Below, in pieces: positions 17,553-26,236 of a stretch of 38,175 nt of DNA. Position numbers and translations under genes: made by a program. Position 1 is the stretch's first letter, and the number at the start of each line of letters is the position of its first letter. The notes beneath the pieces are model-generated. The model did not search any database. It was not told the origin of the DNA and was given only the letters and a program-made list of their open reading frames with translations. The stretch comes from DATIJJ01 sp039936115 (GTDB lineage Bacteria > Pseudomonadota > Gammaproteobacteria > DSM-16500). The stretch is from the NCBI GenBank assembly GCA_039936115.1, contig JBDTIZ010000227.1, forward strand, positions 1 to 38,175, written 5' to 3'.

Positions 17553-18749
17553 ATGATGAAAGAATTAGCTGCACGAGTGCAACGTATCAAGCCTTCTCCT
17601 ACCCTAGCGGTTTCTGCGCGCGCAGATGAATTGATAGCGGCTGGCAAAAATATTATTAGCTTGAGTGTAGGTGAGCCTGATTTCGATACTCCTGATTTTA
17701 TTAAAGAAGCGGCGATTAAAGCTATCCACAACGGCATGACCAAATACACTGCTGTCGATGGAACTGTCGGTTTGAAAAAAGCCATCATCGCCAAATTCGA
17801 ACGCGATAACAATTTACGTTACGAGCCCTCACAAATTCTCGTTTCATGCGGGGCCAAGCATAGTTTATACAATTTATTTGCAGCAGTTTTAAATCCAGGT
17901 GATGAAATTATCATTCCAGCGCCTTATTGGGTTTCTTATCCTGATATGGCGAAATTAATGGATGCAGTGCCTGTGGTAGTGAAAGCCGATATTGATCAAA
18001 ACTTCAAAATTACAGCCGCACAATTAGAAGCTGTTATTACGCCAAAAACGCGTATGCTGGTTTTGAACAGCCCATCGAATCCAACTGGCGTTGCTTATTC
18101 TGCCGCTGAATTGAAGGCGTTAGGCAAGGCATTAGCGAAGCATCCGAATATTATTGTTGTCACCGATGATATTTATGAGCACACCTTATGGAGTGATGAA
18201 GCGTTTAGTAATATTTTGATGGTATGCCCTGAATTATATGATCGATGTGTGGTGGTTAACGGTGTATCGAAAGCTTACGCTATGACTGGCTGGCGCATTG
18301 GTTACGCTGCGGGTCCAACCAAAATTATCGCTGCCATGAAAAAAATCCAATCTCAAAGCACGTCTAACCCAACCAGCATTGCACAAGCTGCTGCGGAAGC
18401 GGCTATCAATGGTGATCAATCTTGCATTGCCACGATGATCAAAGCTTACAAAGAGCGACATGATTTTATTGTCCCTGCCTTAAAAAGCATGCCTGGTGTG
18501 AGAGTCCGCCCATGCGATGGTACATTTTACAGCTTCCCGAATGTTGAAGATGTCATTGCAAACTCAAAACAGATCAGTAACGACATTGAGCTAGCGGACT
18601 ATCTCTTAAGCGAGGCAGAAATTGCTCTAGTCCCAGGCTCAGCTTTCGGCGCCCCTGGTTATTTAAGAATTTCTTACGCAACCAGCATGGAAAATGTGAA
18701 AGAAGCAATGCGTCGTATGCATAAAGCAATTGAAAAATTGTTAAAATAA
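17553..18749 (+). CDS. aspC: Aspartate aminotransferase (class I, subgroup 1-gamma type)
   Basis: This PLP enzyme interconverts aspartate/2-oxoglutarate and oxaloacetate/glutamate. The 398-residue protein shows SLSVGEPDFDTPD near residue 40, NSPSNPTG (172-179), the PLP-contacting TDDIYE, and SKAYAMTGWRIGYAAG with the Schiff-base lysine K240. The sequence resembles Thermus/rhizobial-type AspATs more than E. coli AspC, so some relatives also accept prephenate or aromatic substrates. Two adjacent ATGs are present, and GGAG lies 12 nt upstream of the first. A TATAAT at 17493-17498 may be its -10 box, but no matching -35 is clear. Confidence 0.93.
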   Translation: MMKELAARVQRIKPSPTLAVSARADELIAAGKNIISLSVGEPDFDTPDFIKEAAIKAIHNGMTKYTAVDGTVGLKKAIIAKFERDNNLRYEPSQILVSCGAKHSLYNLFAAVLNPGDEIIIPAPYWVSYPDMAKLMDAVPVVVKADIDQNFKITAAQLEAVITPKTRMLVLNSPSNPTGVAYSAAELKALGKALAKHPNIIVVTDDIYEHTLWSDEAFSNILMVCPELYDRCVVVNGVSKAYAMTGWRIGYAAGPTKIIAAMKKIQSQSTSNPTSIAQAAAEAAINGDQSCIATMIKAYKERHDFIVPALKSMPGVRVRPCDGTFYSFPNVEDVIANSKQISNDIELADYLLSEAEIALVPGSAFGAPGYLRISYATSMENVKEAMRRMHKAIEKLLK

Positions 18750-18751
18750 TA

Positions 18752-18780
18752 TTGACGGAAATTAAATCCGATATTAGTAT
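18752..18780 (+). promoter_or_regulatory. Candidate promoter for tRNA-Asn
   Basis: TTGACG (18752-18757) and TAGTAT (18775-18780) are separated by 17 bp, placing the start near 18787, about 40 nt before the tRNA. A second -10-like TACAAT lies at 18791, and a duplicated GTTAAC palindrome occupies 18797-18812. The promoter overlaps the 3' flank of aspC, so the tRNA could also be read through from that gene. Confidence 0.45.
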
Positions 18781-18825
18781 GCAACCTCTCTACAATGTTA
18801 ACGACTGTTAACAAAAAAAGCGCAT

Positions 18826-18901
18826 TCCCCGGTAGCTCAGTTGGTAGAGCAATTGACTGTTAATCAATGGGTCACTGGTTCGAGTCCAGTCCGGGGAGCC
18901 A
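18826..18901 (+). tRNA. tRNA-Asn (GTT)
   Basis: A complete 76-nt tRNA has acceptor TCCCCGG/CCGGGGA, discriminator G and an encoded CCA. The D-stem is GCTC/GAGC, the anticodon loop CTGTTAA with GTT, and the T-arm GGTTCGAGTCC. It closely matches the proteobacterial asparagine tRNA. No repeated copy of its 3' end was seen downstream, so there is no sign of an integrated element using it as an attachment site within this window. Confidence 0.95.
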
Positions 18902-19277
18902 GTTATTGAGTCACCTCTCGTAACATTCGTGAAATCCAAAATCATTTTTTTATGCCAACACACTATGACAAACCCGTACCTTGCAGTAGAGAAACAATTG
19001 CGTGCTTCTTGAATCTCAATGCTGCCTAATATTTCAGATGACGTTGGGATTAGATTATGTATGTTTTTAATTTTACTTGAAGAGGTTTTTCTGCAAACTC
19101 ACTTCCACAAATAAAACCGGTAAAGCAACCCACCCGCTCCGTGAGCAAGAACTCTACCGGGTCATTATTGCTATCCTTCAACTGGATAACCTTTCATGAT
19201 TCACGTTGTTGCATAGCTTTGCGTAGACTGAAGGCGATCAATCAGAAGGTATTAAATTAAGAGCTAGCAAGTGAACA
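18902..19277. other. Intergenic region without a supported gene
   Basis: About 375 bp contain no complete gene. On the minus strand a stretch near 19080-19200 stays open for roughly 43 codons, with a protein-like translation containing LTERVGCFTGFICGSEFA but no start codon or ribosome-binding site. It could be a decayed gene fragment, but no family is recognised. A short direct repeat GCTAGCA flanks the stop side of the next gene. Confidence 0.35.
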
Positions 19278-19505
19278 TCAATGGCTAGCAGGACACCTAG
19301 CTATTTTGTGCTTTTTTTGCTGCGTATTTACCTGATTGCTCGGTTGATTTTGTTGCATTTGTTGCATCTGTTGCTTGTTTTGTTGCATATTTTGCATATT
19401 ATTTTGTATTTGCGCTTGCCCAGCACCTGGTGAAATCGCAAAGCTACTCGCTGCGCAAAAAGCTAATGCCAGCGTTGTTGATAGTATACCTATGTTTTTA
19501 AACAT
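19278..19505 (-). CDS. Small secreted Gln/Met/Asn-rich protein
   Basis: The 75-residue product has a clear Sec signal peptide (MFKNIGILSTTLALAFCAASSFA, predicted cleavage after residue 23). A low-complexity region of MQQNKQQMQQMQQNQ-type repeats follows, then a basic, cysteine-containing tail. It is likely periplasmic or secreted. AGGAGG sits 5 nt before the ATG, an excellent ribosome-binding site that supports a real gene despite the low complexity. The function is unknown. Confidence 0.7.
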   Translation of the reverse strand: MFKNIGILSTTLALAFCAASSFAISPGAGQAQIQNNMQNMQQNKQQMQQMQQNQPSNQVNTQQKKHKIARCPASH

Positions 19506-19717
19506 AATTGCCTCCTTCTTTATGCACCTTTAAAATATGAAAAAAGTAAGAAACTCACTTTAATTATACTCTATATGAGACATCTTATTATATTTGCCAA
19601 TTACACAATTTAGCTGTATTAATTATTCTATCTAACTACTTAATAGGATAAGGATTATCCATAATCGACGCGATCCACGGCGATCGATTAAATCGCAAAG
19701 AAAATTGGAGAACATTT

Positions 19718-19924
19718 ATGTTAGGCTGGCTTGTTAGAGGGTTACTTCTGGTAGCAGGATTTATCGCAAGCTTTTTTGTTCCGCGTGATGCCCTTAACTT
19801 TAGTATCATCCAAATGGTTATTGCAATCTTACTATTCACTTTTGCAGTGATTCTAGTAGCCCTTTGGCCGATGCTAAAAGACTGGTTTGTGCGAAGAATG
19901 AAAAAACGAAAAAAACATGAGTGA
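19718..19924 (+). CDS. Small two-helix membrane protein
   Basis: The 68-residue protein has two hydrophobic segments (LGWLVRGLLLVAGFIASFFV and IIQMVIAILLFTFAVILVALWPM) and a strongly basic C-terminal tail (RRMKKRKKHE) that should face the cytoplasm. GGAG lies 7 nt before the ATG. Its stop overlaps the start of the FadL-like gene by 8 nt, so the two are translationally coupled and the small protein may assist or accompany the porin. No known family is recognised. Confidence 0.7.
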   Translation: MLGWLVRGLLLVAGFIASFFVPRDALNFSIIQMVIAILLFTFAVILVALWPMLKDWFVRRMKKRKKHE

Positions 19925-21170
19925 GAAGTATATGTATAACCGAAGATTGTTGGTATGCATCAAGGAATCTCAACTTTTTCTTTATCTTCTTTATCTATGG
20001 TTATTATTTCCATCAACGCTACACGCTTCATTTATTGAATCAACCATGGGAACGGCTGTTGTCAATGACGCAACAGCAGCTTATTACAACCCTGCTGCTT
20101 TAACGCTTTTAAAAAATTCACAAATCATCACACTGGGTTCATTTTCAAATTTTCACTCTCAATTTACAGGTCAATCAATACAATCCACAACTGGTTTTAC
20201 ACAATCGGGCAGCACAAGCGACCAAACAAATTATTTTTTACCTTCGCTGTACTTAGGTCTACCAACTGCGCATAACGTTACATTTGGATTCGCTCTCGTC
20301 TCCAACTATTTCAACAAAAATGTCGAAGAAAATTCAATTCTGCGCTATGCGCAATCTAGTAGCAGCACTCAAAACACTGATTTAATTCCCGCTGTAGGAA
20401 TTAAATTAAACGAAGCATTCTCATTCGGCGCAGGTATAAATTTTTCATATGCAAATCTTCTGCTACGACCCATTTCCGGCTTTCCAAGTTTAAACATTCC
20501 CGATAGCCAAAATCGTAATGAATGCGATGGAACTGGCTTGGGAGGAGATATTGGTTTTTTACTAAAACCTACTCGCTCAACCACCATTGGATTTAATTAT
20601 CGCACTGCTATTACCTATCGACTCAGTGGAAAAAGTATTCTTGAAGGTAACCCCCGAATCATTTCCAACAATTATTCATTTAATTTTTGGACACCGGCTA
20701 GAAGTGTATTTTCTATCAATCATTTTATAACGCCGGTTTTAGGCTTGATTAGCACCATTCAACGTATCCAATGGAGTATATTCAATTCCATAAACATTCA
20801 TGGAATCGCAACTCAAATAGGATCTCAGTCAGTTATTTTAAATGCAAATGTTCCTTATCATTTACATGATACTTGGCTTTTCACACTGGGAAGTCACTAT
20901 CGTGTTACACCCAAATGGATCATCCGTCTAGCAGGTAGCTACAATCAATCGGCAGGAAACAGTCATTATCAAATATCGAATGGTGACAGCATTATTCTAG
21001 GTACATCAATGGGTTATGAAATCTATAAAAATATTATTGTTGATGGTAGTTATGCGCATGCTTTCATGCAAAATCAAAACATACACATTACATCTCGTCC
21101 GAACATAATTATCGGTAAAAACAAGGGTGCCCCGGATGCTATTTCTTTAAAAATTACCTTCAATCTGTAA
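19917..21170 (+). CDS. FadL/OmpP1-family outer membrane transport protein
   Basis: The 417-residue protein has a long hydrophobic signal region (about residues 18-37, ending STLHA). The FadL-type N-terminal hatch pattern follows: MGTAVVNDATAAYYNPAALTLL. The rest alternates beta-strands, with typical segments NVTFGFALVSNYF, IGFNYRTAITYRLSG and a C-terminal strand ISLKITFNL ending in an aromatic-type residue pattern. Members import hydrophobic compounds such as long-chain fatty acids across the outer membrane. The exact substrate cannot be told. The ATG at 19917 overlaps the preceding gene, and an alternative ATG lies at 19932. Confidence 0.85.
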   Translation: MSEKYMYNRRLLVCIKESQLFLYLLYLWLLFPSTLHASFIESTMGTAVVNDATAAYYNPAALTLLKNSQIITLGSFSNFHSQFTGQSIQSTTGFTQSGSTSDQTNYFLPSLYLGLPTAHNVTFGFALVSNYFNKNVEENSILRYAQSSSSTQNTDLIPAVGIKLNEAFSFGAGINFSYANLLLRPISGFPSLNIPDSQNRNECDGTGLGGDIGFLLKPTRSTTIGFNYRTAITYRLSGKSILEGNPRIISNNYSFNFWTPARSVFSINHFITPVLGLISTIQRIQWSIFNSINIHGIATQIGSQSVILNANVPYHLHDTWLFTLGSHYRVTPKWIIRLAGSYNQSAGNSHYQISNGDSIILGTSMGYEIYKNIIVDGSYAHAFMQNQNIHITSRPNIIIGKNKGAPDAISLKITFNL

Positions 21171-21279
21171 TATTTCACCATTTCGACTATTTCTCGCACA
21201 GATTGGTGTTTTATGGTAGAATTTCCGTCACTTTATAAGTATAAACGCTTAATACACCATAAGAAACGAGGAAAATATA

Positions 21280-23115
21280 ATGCTTAGCTCAATCGGCCGC
21301 CCACACAATTCTACCTTTACGCCAACTGCAGCAGAACTTGCAGAATGGATTACTTGGGCAAGAGATAAGAAACCTAAAGAACTCCAAGCCAATATCAAAG
21401 AATTCGATGCTTCTGTAGACAAGCTAATAGCAACAATCGTTTCAACGATTAAATTTGCATATGAAGGAATAGGAACCTCTGAAGAAAAATCAGTTCACTT
21501 ATTCGCTCCTGAGTCTTTAAGTTCGTTTGCAGGTTTTAAAATGTTCTGCGTGAGCGAGAAGAATGAGGAATTCATCGAGTTAGTTGAAAAATTATTCGAA
21601 ATGAGTCAAAAATACAAAGCATTCCCAGTAGGAATGAACATAGAAAAAGTGGGCTTTATCTACAGTGAGCTTGAGAAAATTTATGCTACTCATCTCCACC
21701 AACGTGCACCGAAGTTAGTTAACTTGCCAGCAGAGCTTTTAGCGAATTTAGAAACGATAGAAATGCTCTCTCCAGAAGCTTTCATAAAACCAATAGAAAG
21801 TCTTCAGGAACTAACAGAAGGAGATATAGCACCTAGACTTCGAGATATAAAAGCTGCAAATCATTTTATGTTAACTAATATTAACAATGATAAATATTTC
21901 GCAGAACAAAAGTTAAGTCATGATGACGAACGGCCAGCGCTTTTTTATAATATCACTTCACTTCTTTATCATATGGAAATGTATTTGGAAAAAATGCGCG
22001 ATATTATTAAAATAAAAGAGCTAGATCGAGCCAGAAACCCAGGAAGCAAAACAGTGATTCCTGATAAAAAAAATATGGAAATTATTGAAGAGTTATATAA
22101 TCAATTAAATGCTCTACAAAACGATAAAAGCAAAGATTCTAAAACAGCACGAAAAGAATTTTTATCATTTCACAAAACAATGTTCGTACGGATTATGCTT
22201 TTAAGTTCTGCCGATAAGAATGAAGCGGAAAATCTCGCACGCTTACAAACACTGATTAATCCAACGCGAAGAGTTTCTAATGAGCTTCAAAAGTTTTTAG
22301 ACTCTGCTGGAGAAAAACAGCATCATTTCTTATTCGCTTCACCCATAGATAAAAGTATTGATATAACTGCTGACTTAATTAAAGATTTAATGCATCTGCA
22401 AGATCAATATATGAATAAGAAAACTATGACTCTCATTGAGTATAATAATCAGGTTAAAGCGCATTATCAAAAATCTGCCCTAAAATTACATGATCAAATT
22501 GCTAAAAAGTCTCCTGAAGCTCAACAAAAGAAATTATTCGAATTACTTAGAATAATCAAAACAGCTATGGGTGAAGCGCTCACGAGCCACGATTATGGTC
22601 TGCACTTAATGCGCACGCCTATTCATGTTGCAACGGTTGCAGTTCAGTCGACAGCCGTAAGTCATGCTGAACCTACTTCTTCCACAACGAGCGGCTCAAA
22701 TAGCTCAGCTACTTCTTTAAGCAATACTCCATCGACGGCTGCCGAAAGAAATTCTTTAACAGTTGTAACTGCTAGACATAGCAGAGCGAATTCTTCAGCT
22801 TCATTTATTAGTACATTTATTAGTAATGCGCTGGAGACTTCTTCGTCTGCTGATGATGGAGAAAGCCCACGTTCTACAAGAGGTAATACAATATCCACAA
22901 TACATCCCAAGAGACCTAGCACGTCTACACATAAAGCATCCCACTCCGTCGCTTTTAATTTCGGGATTCGACGCAAAGATGTGACACCTACAAACGCTCG
23001 GAGCAGTGCGATGTTTGCCAAGAAGGATTTACAAACCACGGATACATCACACAATTCGATAGAGAAAAGTGAAGAGAAAATGCATACTTCAAAGGAATAT
23101 AACAAAGGTGTATAA
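21280..23115 (+). CDS. Large hypothetical protein, candidate secreted effector
   Basis: The 611-residue protein has no recognised domain. The first ~450 residues are mostly helical and charged (KKPKELQANIKEFDASVDKL; HLQDQYMNKKTMTLIEYN). Residues about 455-560 are Ser/Thr-rich and low complexity (SSTTSGSNSSATSLSNTPST). The last 20 residues are polar and Glu/Lys-rich (IEKSEEKMHTSKEYNKGV). There is no signal peptide or transmembrane helix. Glutamate-rich C-termini of this kind are features of many Dot/Icm substrates in Legionella and Coxiella, so a type IV effector is plausible but unproven. GAGG lies 8 nt before the ATG. It stands alone between the FadL-like and GST-like genes. Confidence 0.7.
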   Translation: MLSSIGRPHNSTFTPTAAELAEWITWARDKKPKELQANIKEFDASVDKLIATIVSTIKFAYEGIGTSEEKSVHLFAPESLSSFAGFKMFCVSEKNEEFIELVEKLFEMSQKYKAFPVGMNIEKVGFIYSELEKIYATHLHQRAPKLVNLPAELLANLETIEMLSPEAFIKPIESLQELTEGDIAPRLRDIKAANHFMLTNINNDKYFAEQKLSHDDERPALFYNITSLLYHMEMYLEKMRDIIKIKELDRARNPGSKTVIPDKKNMEIIEELYNQLNALQNDKSKDSKTARKEFLSFHKTMFVRIMLLSSADKNEAENLARLQTLINPTRRVSNELQKFLDSAGEKQHHFLFASPIDKSIDITADLIKDLMHLQDQYMNKKTMTLIEYNNQVKAHYQKSALKLHDQIAKKSPEAQQKKLFELLRIIKTAMGEALTSHDYGLHLMRTPIHVATVAVQSTAVSHAEPTSSTTSGSNSSATSLSNTPSTAAERNSLTVVTARHSRANSSASFISTFISNALETSSSADDGESPRSTRGNTISTIHPKRPSTSTHKASHSVAFNFGIRRKDVTPTNARSSAMFAKKDLQTTDTSHNSIEKSEEKMHTSKEYNKGV

Positions 23116-23245
23116 CAGATTTATCGCTAAACATCGTGAGTGCAAGCACAGTCATCGACGTTAATTTTGAATAGGATAAATTGAGAGCGATAACATACAA
23201 TAGGATGAAGTCGCTCTCGATCAATCACTTAAAATGGAATTTCTC

Positions 23246-23944
23246 ATGATAAAACTCTTTCAATACCCTGCTCTTTGGCATTTACCCAATCCAAGTCCTT
23301 TTTGCATGAAGTTGCAAACGTATTTACGCATGGCAAAAATACCGTTTGAAATTGTGACTATTCTGGATCCGCGCAAAGCGCCTAAGGGTAAACTGCCTTA
23401 TATCGAAGATGATAACCGTATTATTTCTGATAGTGATTTTATCATCGACTATCTCAAACAGAAATTTAATGATTCTCTAGATTCGACGCTTACTCCTTTA
23501 CAAAAAGGACAAGCATTGGTAGTGCAGCGTATGCTGGAAGAACATTTTTATTGGGTTTTTGTTTATTCACGCTGGATTGATGAAGTGAATTGGCCAACAA
23601 TCAAAAAAGCTTTTTTTGGAAAAATGCCTTTTTTATTACGCTGCTTTATACCAGAGATGTTGCGTAAAAATGTGAAACGTACGTTGTTTGCGCAAGGTAT
23701 TGGACGACATTCGCGTGAAGATATTTATCAGTTAGGCTTAAAAGATTTGAAAGCATTGGCTGTTATATTAAATGATCAGCTTTTTTTAATGGGTAGCGAG
23801 CCAACAAGTATTGATGCGTGTTGTTTTGCATTTCTTGCCAATGTATTGGGCACGCCCGGAGTTTCTCCTTTGAAGGATTTTGTGCAAGCAGAACGAAGCT
23901 TTGTGGATTATTGTGCGCGGATGAATGAGAGGTTTTATTCGTAA
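23246..23944 (+). CDS. Glutathione S-transferase-like protein
   Basis: The 232-residue protein starts with a thioredoxin-fold domain (MIKLFQYPALWHLPNPSPFCMKLQTYLRMA), then KGKLPYIEDDNRIISDSDFIIDYL, the usual glutathione-site Pro and Ser region. An all-helical C-terminal domain follows. The order resembles the FAX/metaxin-like GST branch rather than classical detoxifying GSTs. An ATG 12 nt upstream exists, but the family start at MIKL has GGAA 6 nt before it and is preferred. It is likely cytosolic, with unknown substrate. Confidence 0.85.
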   Translation: MIKLFQYPALWHLPNPSPFCMKLQTYLRMAKIPFEIVTILDPRKAPKGKLPYIEDDNRIISDSDFIIDYLKQKFNDSLDSTLTPLQKGQALVVQRMLEEHFYWVFVYSRWIDEVNWPTIKKAFFGKMPFLLRCFIPEMLRKNVKRTLFAQGIGRHSREDIYQLGLKDLKALAVILNDQLFLMGSEPTSIDACCFAFLANVLGTPGVSPLKDFVQAERSFVDYCARMNERFYS

Positions 23945-24081
23945 TATTTCATAATTTATATTCTGCCGCACCACACTTTATATTGTCAGTTCAGTAACAG
24001 GATGGCTAGTGCGGGGTTGACAGCAATGGGCAACATAAACTGGAGAGCAGCCTAGGATTGCCCTATCCTATCTATATAGAA

Positions 24082-24402
24082 TCAATAAGTCGGCATCAAT
24101 GGATCAATTTCTTTTGCCCAAGCCGTAATCCCACCTTTTAAATTAAACACGGATTTAAATCCATTTTGCATGAGAAACGCAACTGCACGACGTGAGCGAC
24201 CGCCTGCATGACAGTGAATAATGATTTGCTGATCAGGATTTAATTCATGCAAATGCGCAGGAAACTCAAGGATGGGAATAAGCTTTCCTCCCAAATGACA
24301 AATCGCATATTCATCTGGATTGCGCACATCCAGCAAAAGAAAATCAGCATTTTTTTGGCGCAACGCTGCCAACTCTTGAACTGTTATTTCAGGAACACTC
24401 AT
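24082..24402 (-). CDS. Rhodanese-domain protein (single domain)
   Basis: The 106-residue protein is one rhodanese domain. It contains FLLLDVRNPDEYAICHLGG, then the active-site loop CHAGGRS with Cys64, and FNLKGGITAWAKEIDPLMPTY. The loop length of a GlpE-like sulfurtransferase is preserved, so it could carry a persulfide in sulfur transfer. The frame extends upstream to a TTG, but the ATG at 24402 has GGAG 6 nt upstream and is chosen. It is a stand-alone gene facing away from the mip-like gene. Confidence 0.92.
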   Translation of the reverse strand: MSVPEITVQELAALRQKNADFLLLDVRNPDEYAICHLGGKLIPILEFPAHLHELNPDQQIIIHCHAGGRSRRAVAFLMQNGFKSVFNLKGGITAWAKEIDPLMPTY

Positions 24403-24561
24403 AGGACTCTCCAAATTCAAAAATTAAGAGGGGGATTTTTACGCGTTTTACACGCCTAATGCAATCTCATACTATCAGCGTCATATTAATATTGTTGGAT
24501 AAAATTTATATATCTATTTGCAGATTTAATCTTTCTAGAATCCAGGTATAGTATCTTTTGA

Positions 24562-24591
24562 CAGATTATTTTTTCTTGGAAAAATAATCTG
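24562..24591 (+). promoter_or_regulatory. Perfect 12-bp hairpin in the mip-like gene leader
   Basis: CAGATTATTTTT (24562-24573) and AAAAATAATCTG (24580-24591) form a perfect stem around a 6-nt loop, ending 25 nt before the first ATG of the Mip-like gene. A consensus -35 TTGACA (24558-24563) overlaps its left arm. No U-tract follows on either strand, so it is not a typical terminator. It could be an operator palindrome or a 5'UTR hairpin. Confidence 0.4.
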
Positions 24592-24616
24592 CCAATCATT
24601 TAGGAGATTAATTATC

Positions 24617-25141
24617 ATGAAATATGGAGTCGCAATGAAATTATCCGCAATAGCTATAGTATGTGCTGGTGTATTTTGCGCCAATGCTTACGCAGAAGAT
24701 ATGCAATCACAATCTTCGACCAATCAGGCACAAACGCAATCACCCGAAGTGACAAATAAGATGTTGGGCAATGCTTTTCTGACTGCTAACCAAAATAAAC
24801 CGGGTGTTGTTACCTTATCTGATGGTTTGCAATATAAAGTAATTGTTGCAGGCAAAGGACAAAAACCAACCGATACAGATGTCGTCACAGTTCACTACGC
24901 CGGCACTTTAATTAATGGAAAAGAATTTGATAGCTCTTATAAACGTGGCGAACCAGCTTCTTTTCCAGTCAACGGTGTTATCCCAGGTTGGGTTGAAGCA
25001 CTGAAATTAATGAAAACAGGTTCTACATGGATGCTTTATATCCCATCCACATTAGCTTATGGTGAAGCAGGTTCACCTCCAGCTATCGGACCGAATGAAA
25101 CATTAATTTTTAAAGTTAATTTAATCGAAATCAAAAAATAA
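24617..25141 (+). CDS. Mip-like FKBP-type peptidyl-prolyl isomerase
   Basis: The 174-residue protein has a Sec signal peptide (MKLSAIAIVCAGVFCANAYA) and a short linker. The C-terminal FKBP domain is at about 78-172: GLQYKVIVAGKGQKP, VHYAGTLINGKEFDSSYKRG, GVIPGWVEALKLM, GSTWMLYIPSTLAYG and PNETLIFKVNLIEI. It matches the Legionella Mip C-terminal domain closely but lacks most of the long dimerisation helix, and so is shorter (Mip is about 230). It should act in the periplasm or at the surface on prolyl bonds. The second ATG at 24635 with GGAG 5 nt upstream is an equally plausible start. Confidence 0.92.
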   Translation: MKYGVAMKLSAIAIVCAGVFCANAYAEDMQSQSSTNQAQTQSPEVTNKMLGNAFLTANQNKPGVVTLSDGLQYKVIVAGKGQKPTDTDVVTVHYAGTLINGKEFDSSYKRGEPASFPVNGVIPGWVEALKLMKTGSTWMLYIPSTLAYGEAGSPPAIGPNETLIFKVNLIEIKK

Positions 25142-25199
25142 TTTAGAAGATTTCATACGAAACTGTTACAGTTGGGTTTCTGTTATTTCTAAATTTTTT
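25141..25199 (+). terminator. Possible terminator after the mip-like gene
   Basis: ATTTAGAA (25141-25148) and TTCTAAAT (25187-25194) form the base of a branched stem that contains an inner GAAAC/GTTTC pair. It is followed directly by a run of T (25194-25199). The long internal loop makes it atypical, but its location immediately after the stop codon is right. Confidence 0.3.
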
Positions 25200-25415
25200 A
25201 GTATGAATTAATGGTCACAATAAATGTTTAGCGAAAAAACTCCTTGTTTTGTCCTAAATATGATCATTTTTACACACAAAAAGCTTAAATTAACGAAAAA
25301 AACTTGCTCGTAATCAAATATTCAAATAAATTAAGACCTTGAACCTCTGTTGATCGATCCGCGAAAATCAAGATGAGGAACAAACTTAAGTGATCACATA
25401 TAGGGAGATATATCG

Positions 25416-26171
25416 ATGAAGAAACAACTGCGTATTTCGCTGGTAACAGCAGCAGTATTACTGGCAGCATCAAGCGCTGCTTTTGCTGGACACTACAAGG
25501 GTGAAAACTATAAAGGTGAAGCGATGCCGGCTCCATGCCCAACTCCGCTAACACTGAGAGATGGTTTCTACCTTGGCGGTCAAGTAGGTTATGATTCATA
25601 CCGCGTTCGTCAAAGTATCACTGCAAGTGATATCGATGGCGATAGCTTCAGCTATAACCCAGTGCTGAATCCAGCAGGATGGGTTGGCGGAGTGCTAGCT
25701 GGTTATGGACAATATTTCAGCGACATGTACTACATTGGTGGCGAAATATTTATTAATGGTAGCAACGCTAACACCTCGTACAATGTCAACAGCACCAACG
25801 TTGACGGTGCAGTTGTTGAAACCAGCAACTATCATACTAAAGTATCAGTTGGCACCAGCTACGGTATCAGCTTATTACCTGGTATGAAACTGAATGAAGC
25901 AACATTGGCTTATATCCGTTTAGGTTATAACCGCGCTAGAATCAAAGGTTCACAAACCTTTACATCTGGTGCTTTCACATTCAGCAACAGCAACTCCAAT
26001 TGGAGCAGCGGGTTTAATTATGGTTTAGGTATGGAATCTACGTTCTATCCACAATGGAGCGCTAGAGGTGAGTACACTCACACCAATTATGGTTCCTTCA
26101 ATTCAGGCGGTTCGCATTTCTCACCATCTGATAACCAATTTATGGCTGCTATCATTTATCACTTTGCATAG
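25416..26171 (+). CDS. Outer-membrane beta-barrel protein
   Basis: The 251-residue protein has a clear signal peptide (MKKQLRISLVTAAVLLAASSAAFA, cleavage after 24). An eight-stranded-type barrel follows: FYLGGQVGYDSYRVRQ, GWVGGVLAGYGQYF, YYIGGEIFINGSN, GISLLPGMKLNEATLAYIRLGYN, and a final strand QFMAAIIYHFA ending in a Phe-containing BAM signal. The FYLGG/GYDSY N-terminal strand and LAYIRLGYNRAR are typical of the OmpA-like/OprF-barrel opacity family. It is probably an abundant surface protein, since a good GGGAG Shine-Dalgarno lies 8 nt before the ATG. The exact function is unknown. Confidence 0.88.
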   Translation: MKKQLRISLVTAAVLLAASSAAFAGHYKGENYKGEAMPAPCPTPLTLRDGFYLGGQVGYDSYRVRQSITASDIDGDSFSYNPVLNPAGWVGGVLAGYGQYFSDMYYIGGEIFINGSNANTSYNVNSTNVDGAVVETSNYHTKVSVGTSYGISLLPGMKLNEATLAYIRLGYNRARIKGSQTFTSGAFTFSNSNSNWSSGFNYGLGMESTFYPQWSARGEYTHTNYGSFNSGGSHFSPSDNQFMAAIIYHFA

Positions 26172-26204
26172 AAAGATACCCTGTTACATTAAGGTATATA
26201 TATC

Positions 26205-26236
26205 CTGTCATCCCGCGGCTCCGTCCGCGGGATTCA
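26205..26236. repeat. Interspersed palindromic repeat copy (GTCATCCCGCGG family)
   Basis: CTGTCATCCCGCGG followed by CCGCGGGATTCAG gives a 7-bp GC stem (CCCGCGG at 26212-26218, CCGCGGG at 26225-26231). The same family appears inverted at 38130-38175. Such palindromic repeats of the form GTCATCCCGCGG...CCGCGGGATCCAG are widely scattered in Rickettsia and Legionellales genomes. It lies downstream of the beta-barrel gene and could also act as a hairpin at that mRNA's 3' end. Confidence 0.65.

Noticed and set aside
18826..18901. tRNA-Asn as an integration site
   Set aside because: No integrase and no repeated tRNA 3' end were found in the window.
19080..19200. Protein-like open stretch on the minus strand after tRNA-Asn
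   Set aside because: No start codon, no ribosome-binding site and no recognised family. At most a decayed fragment.
21240..21275. PmrA-like TTAAT motif upstream of the 611-residue gene
   Set aside because: Only one imperfect half (CTTAATACACCATAAG). The tandem repeat needed for a PmrA box is absent.
22662..23105. 147-codon antisense frame inside the 611-residue gene
   Set aside because: It is a shadow of the Ser/Thr-rich coding strand, without a ribosome-binding site.
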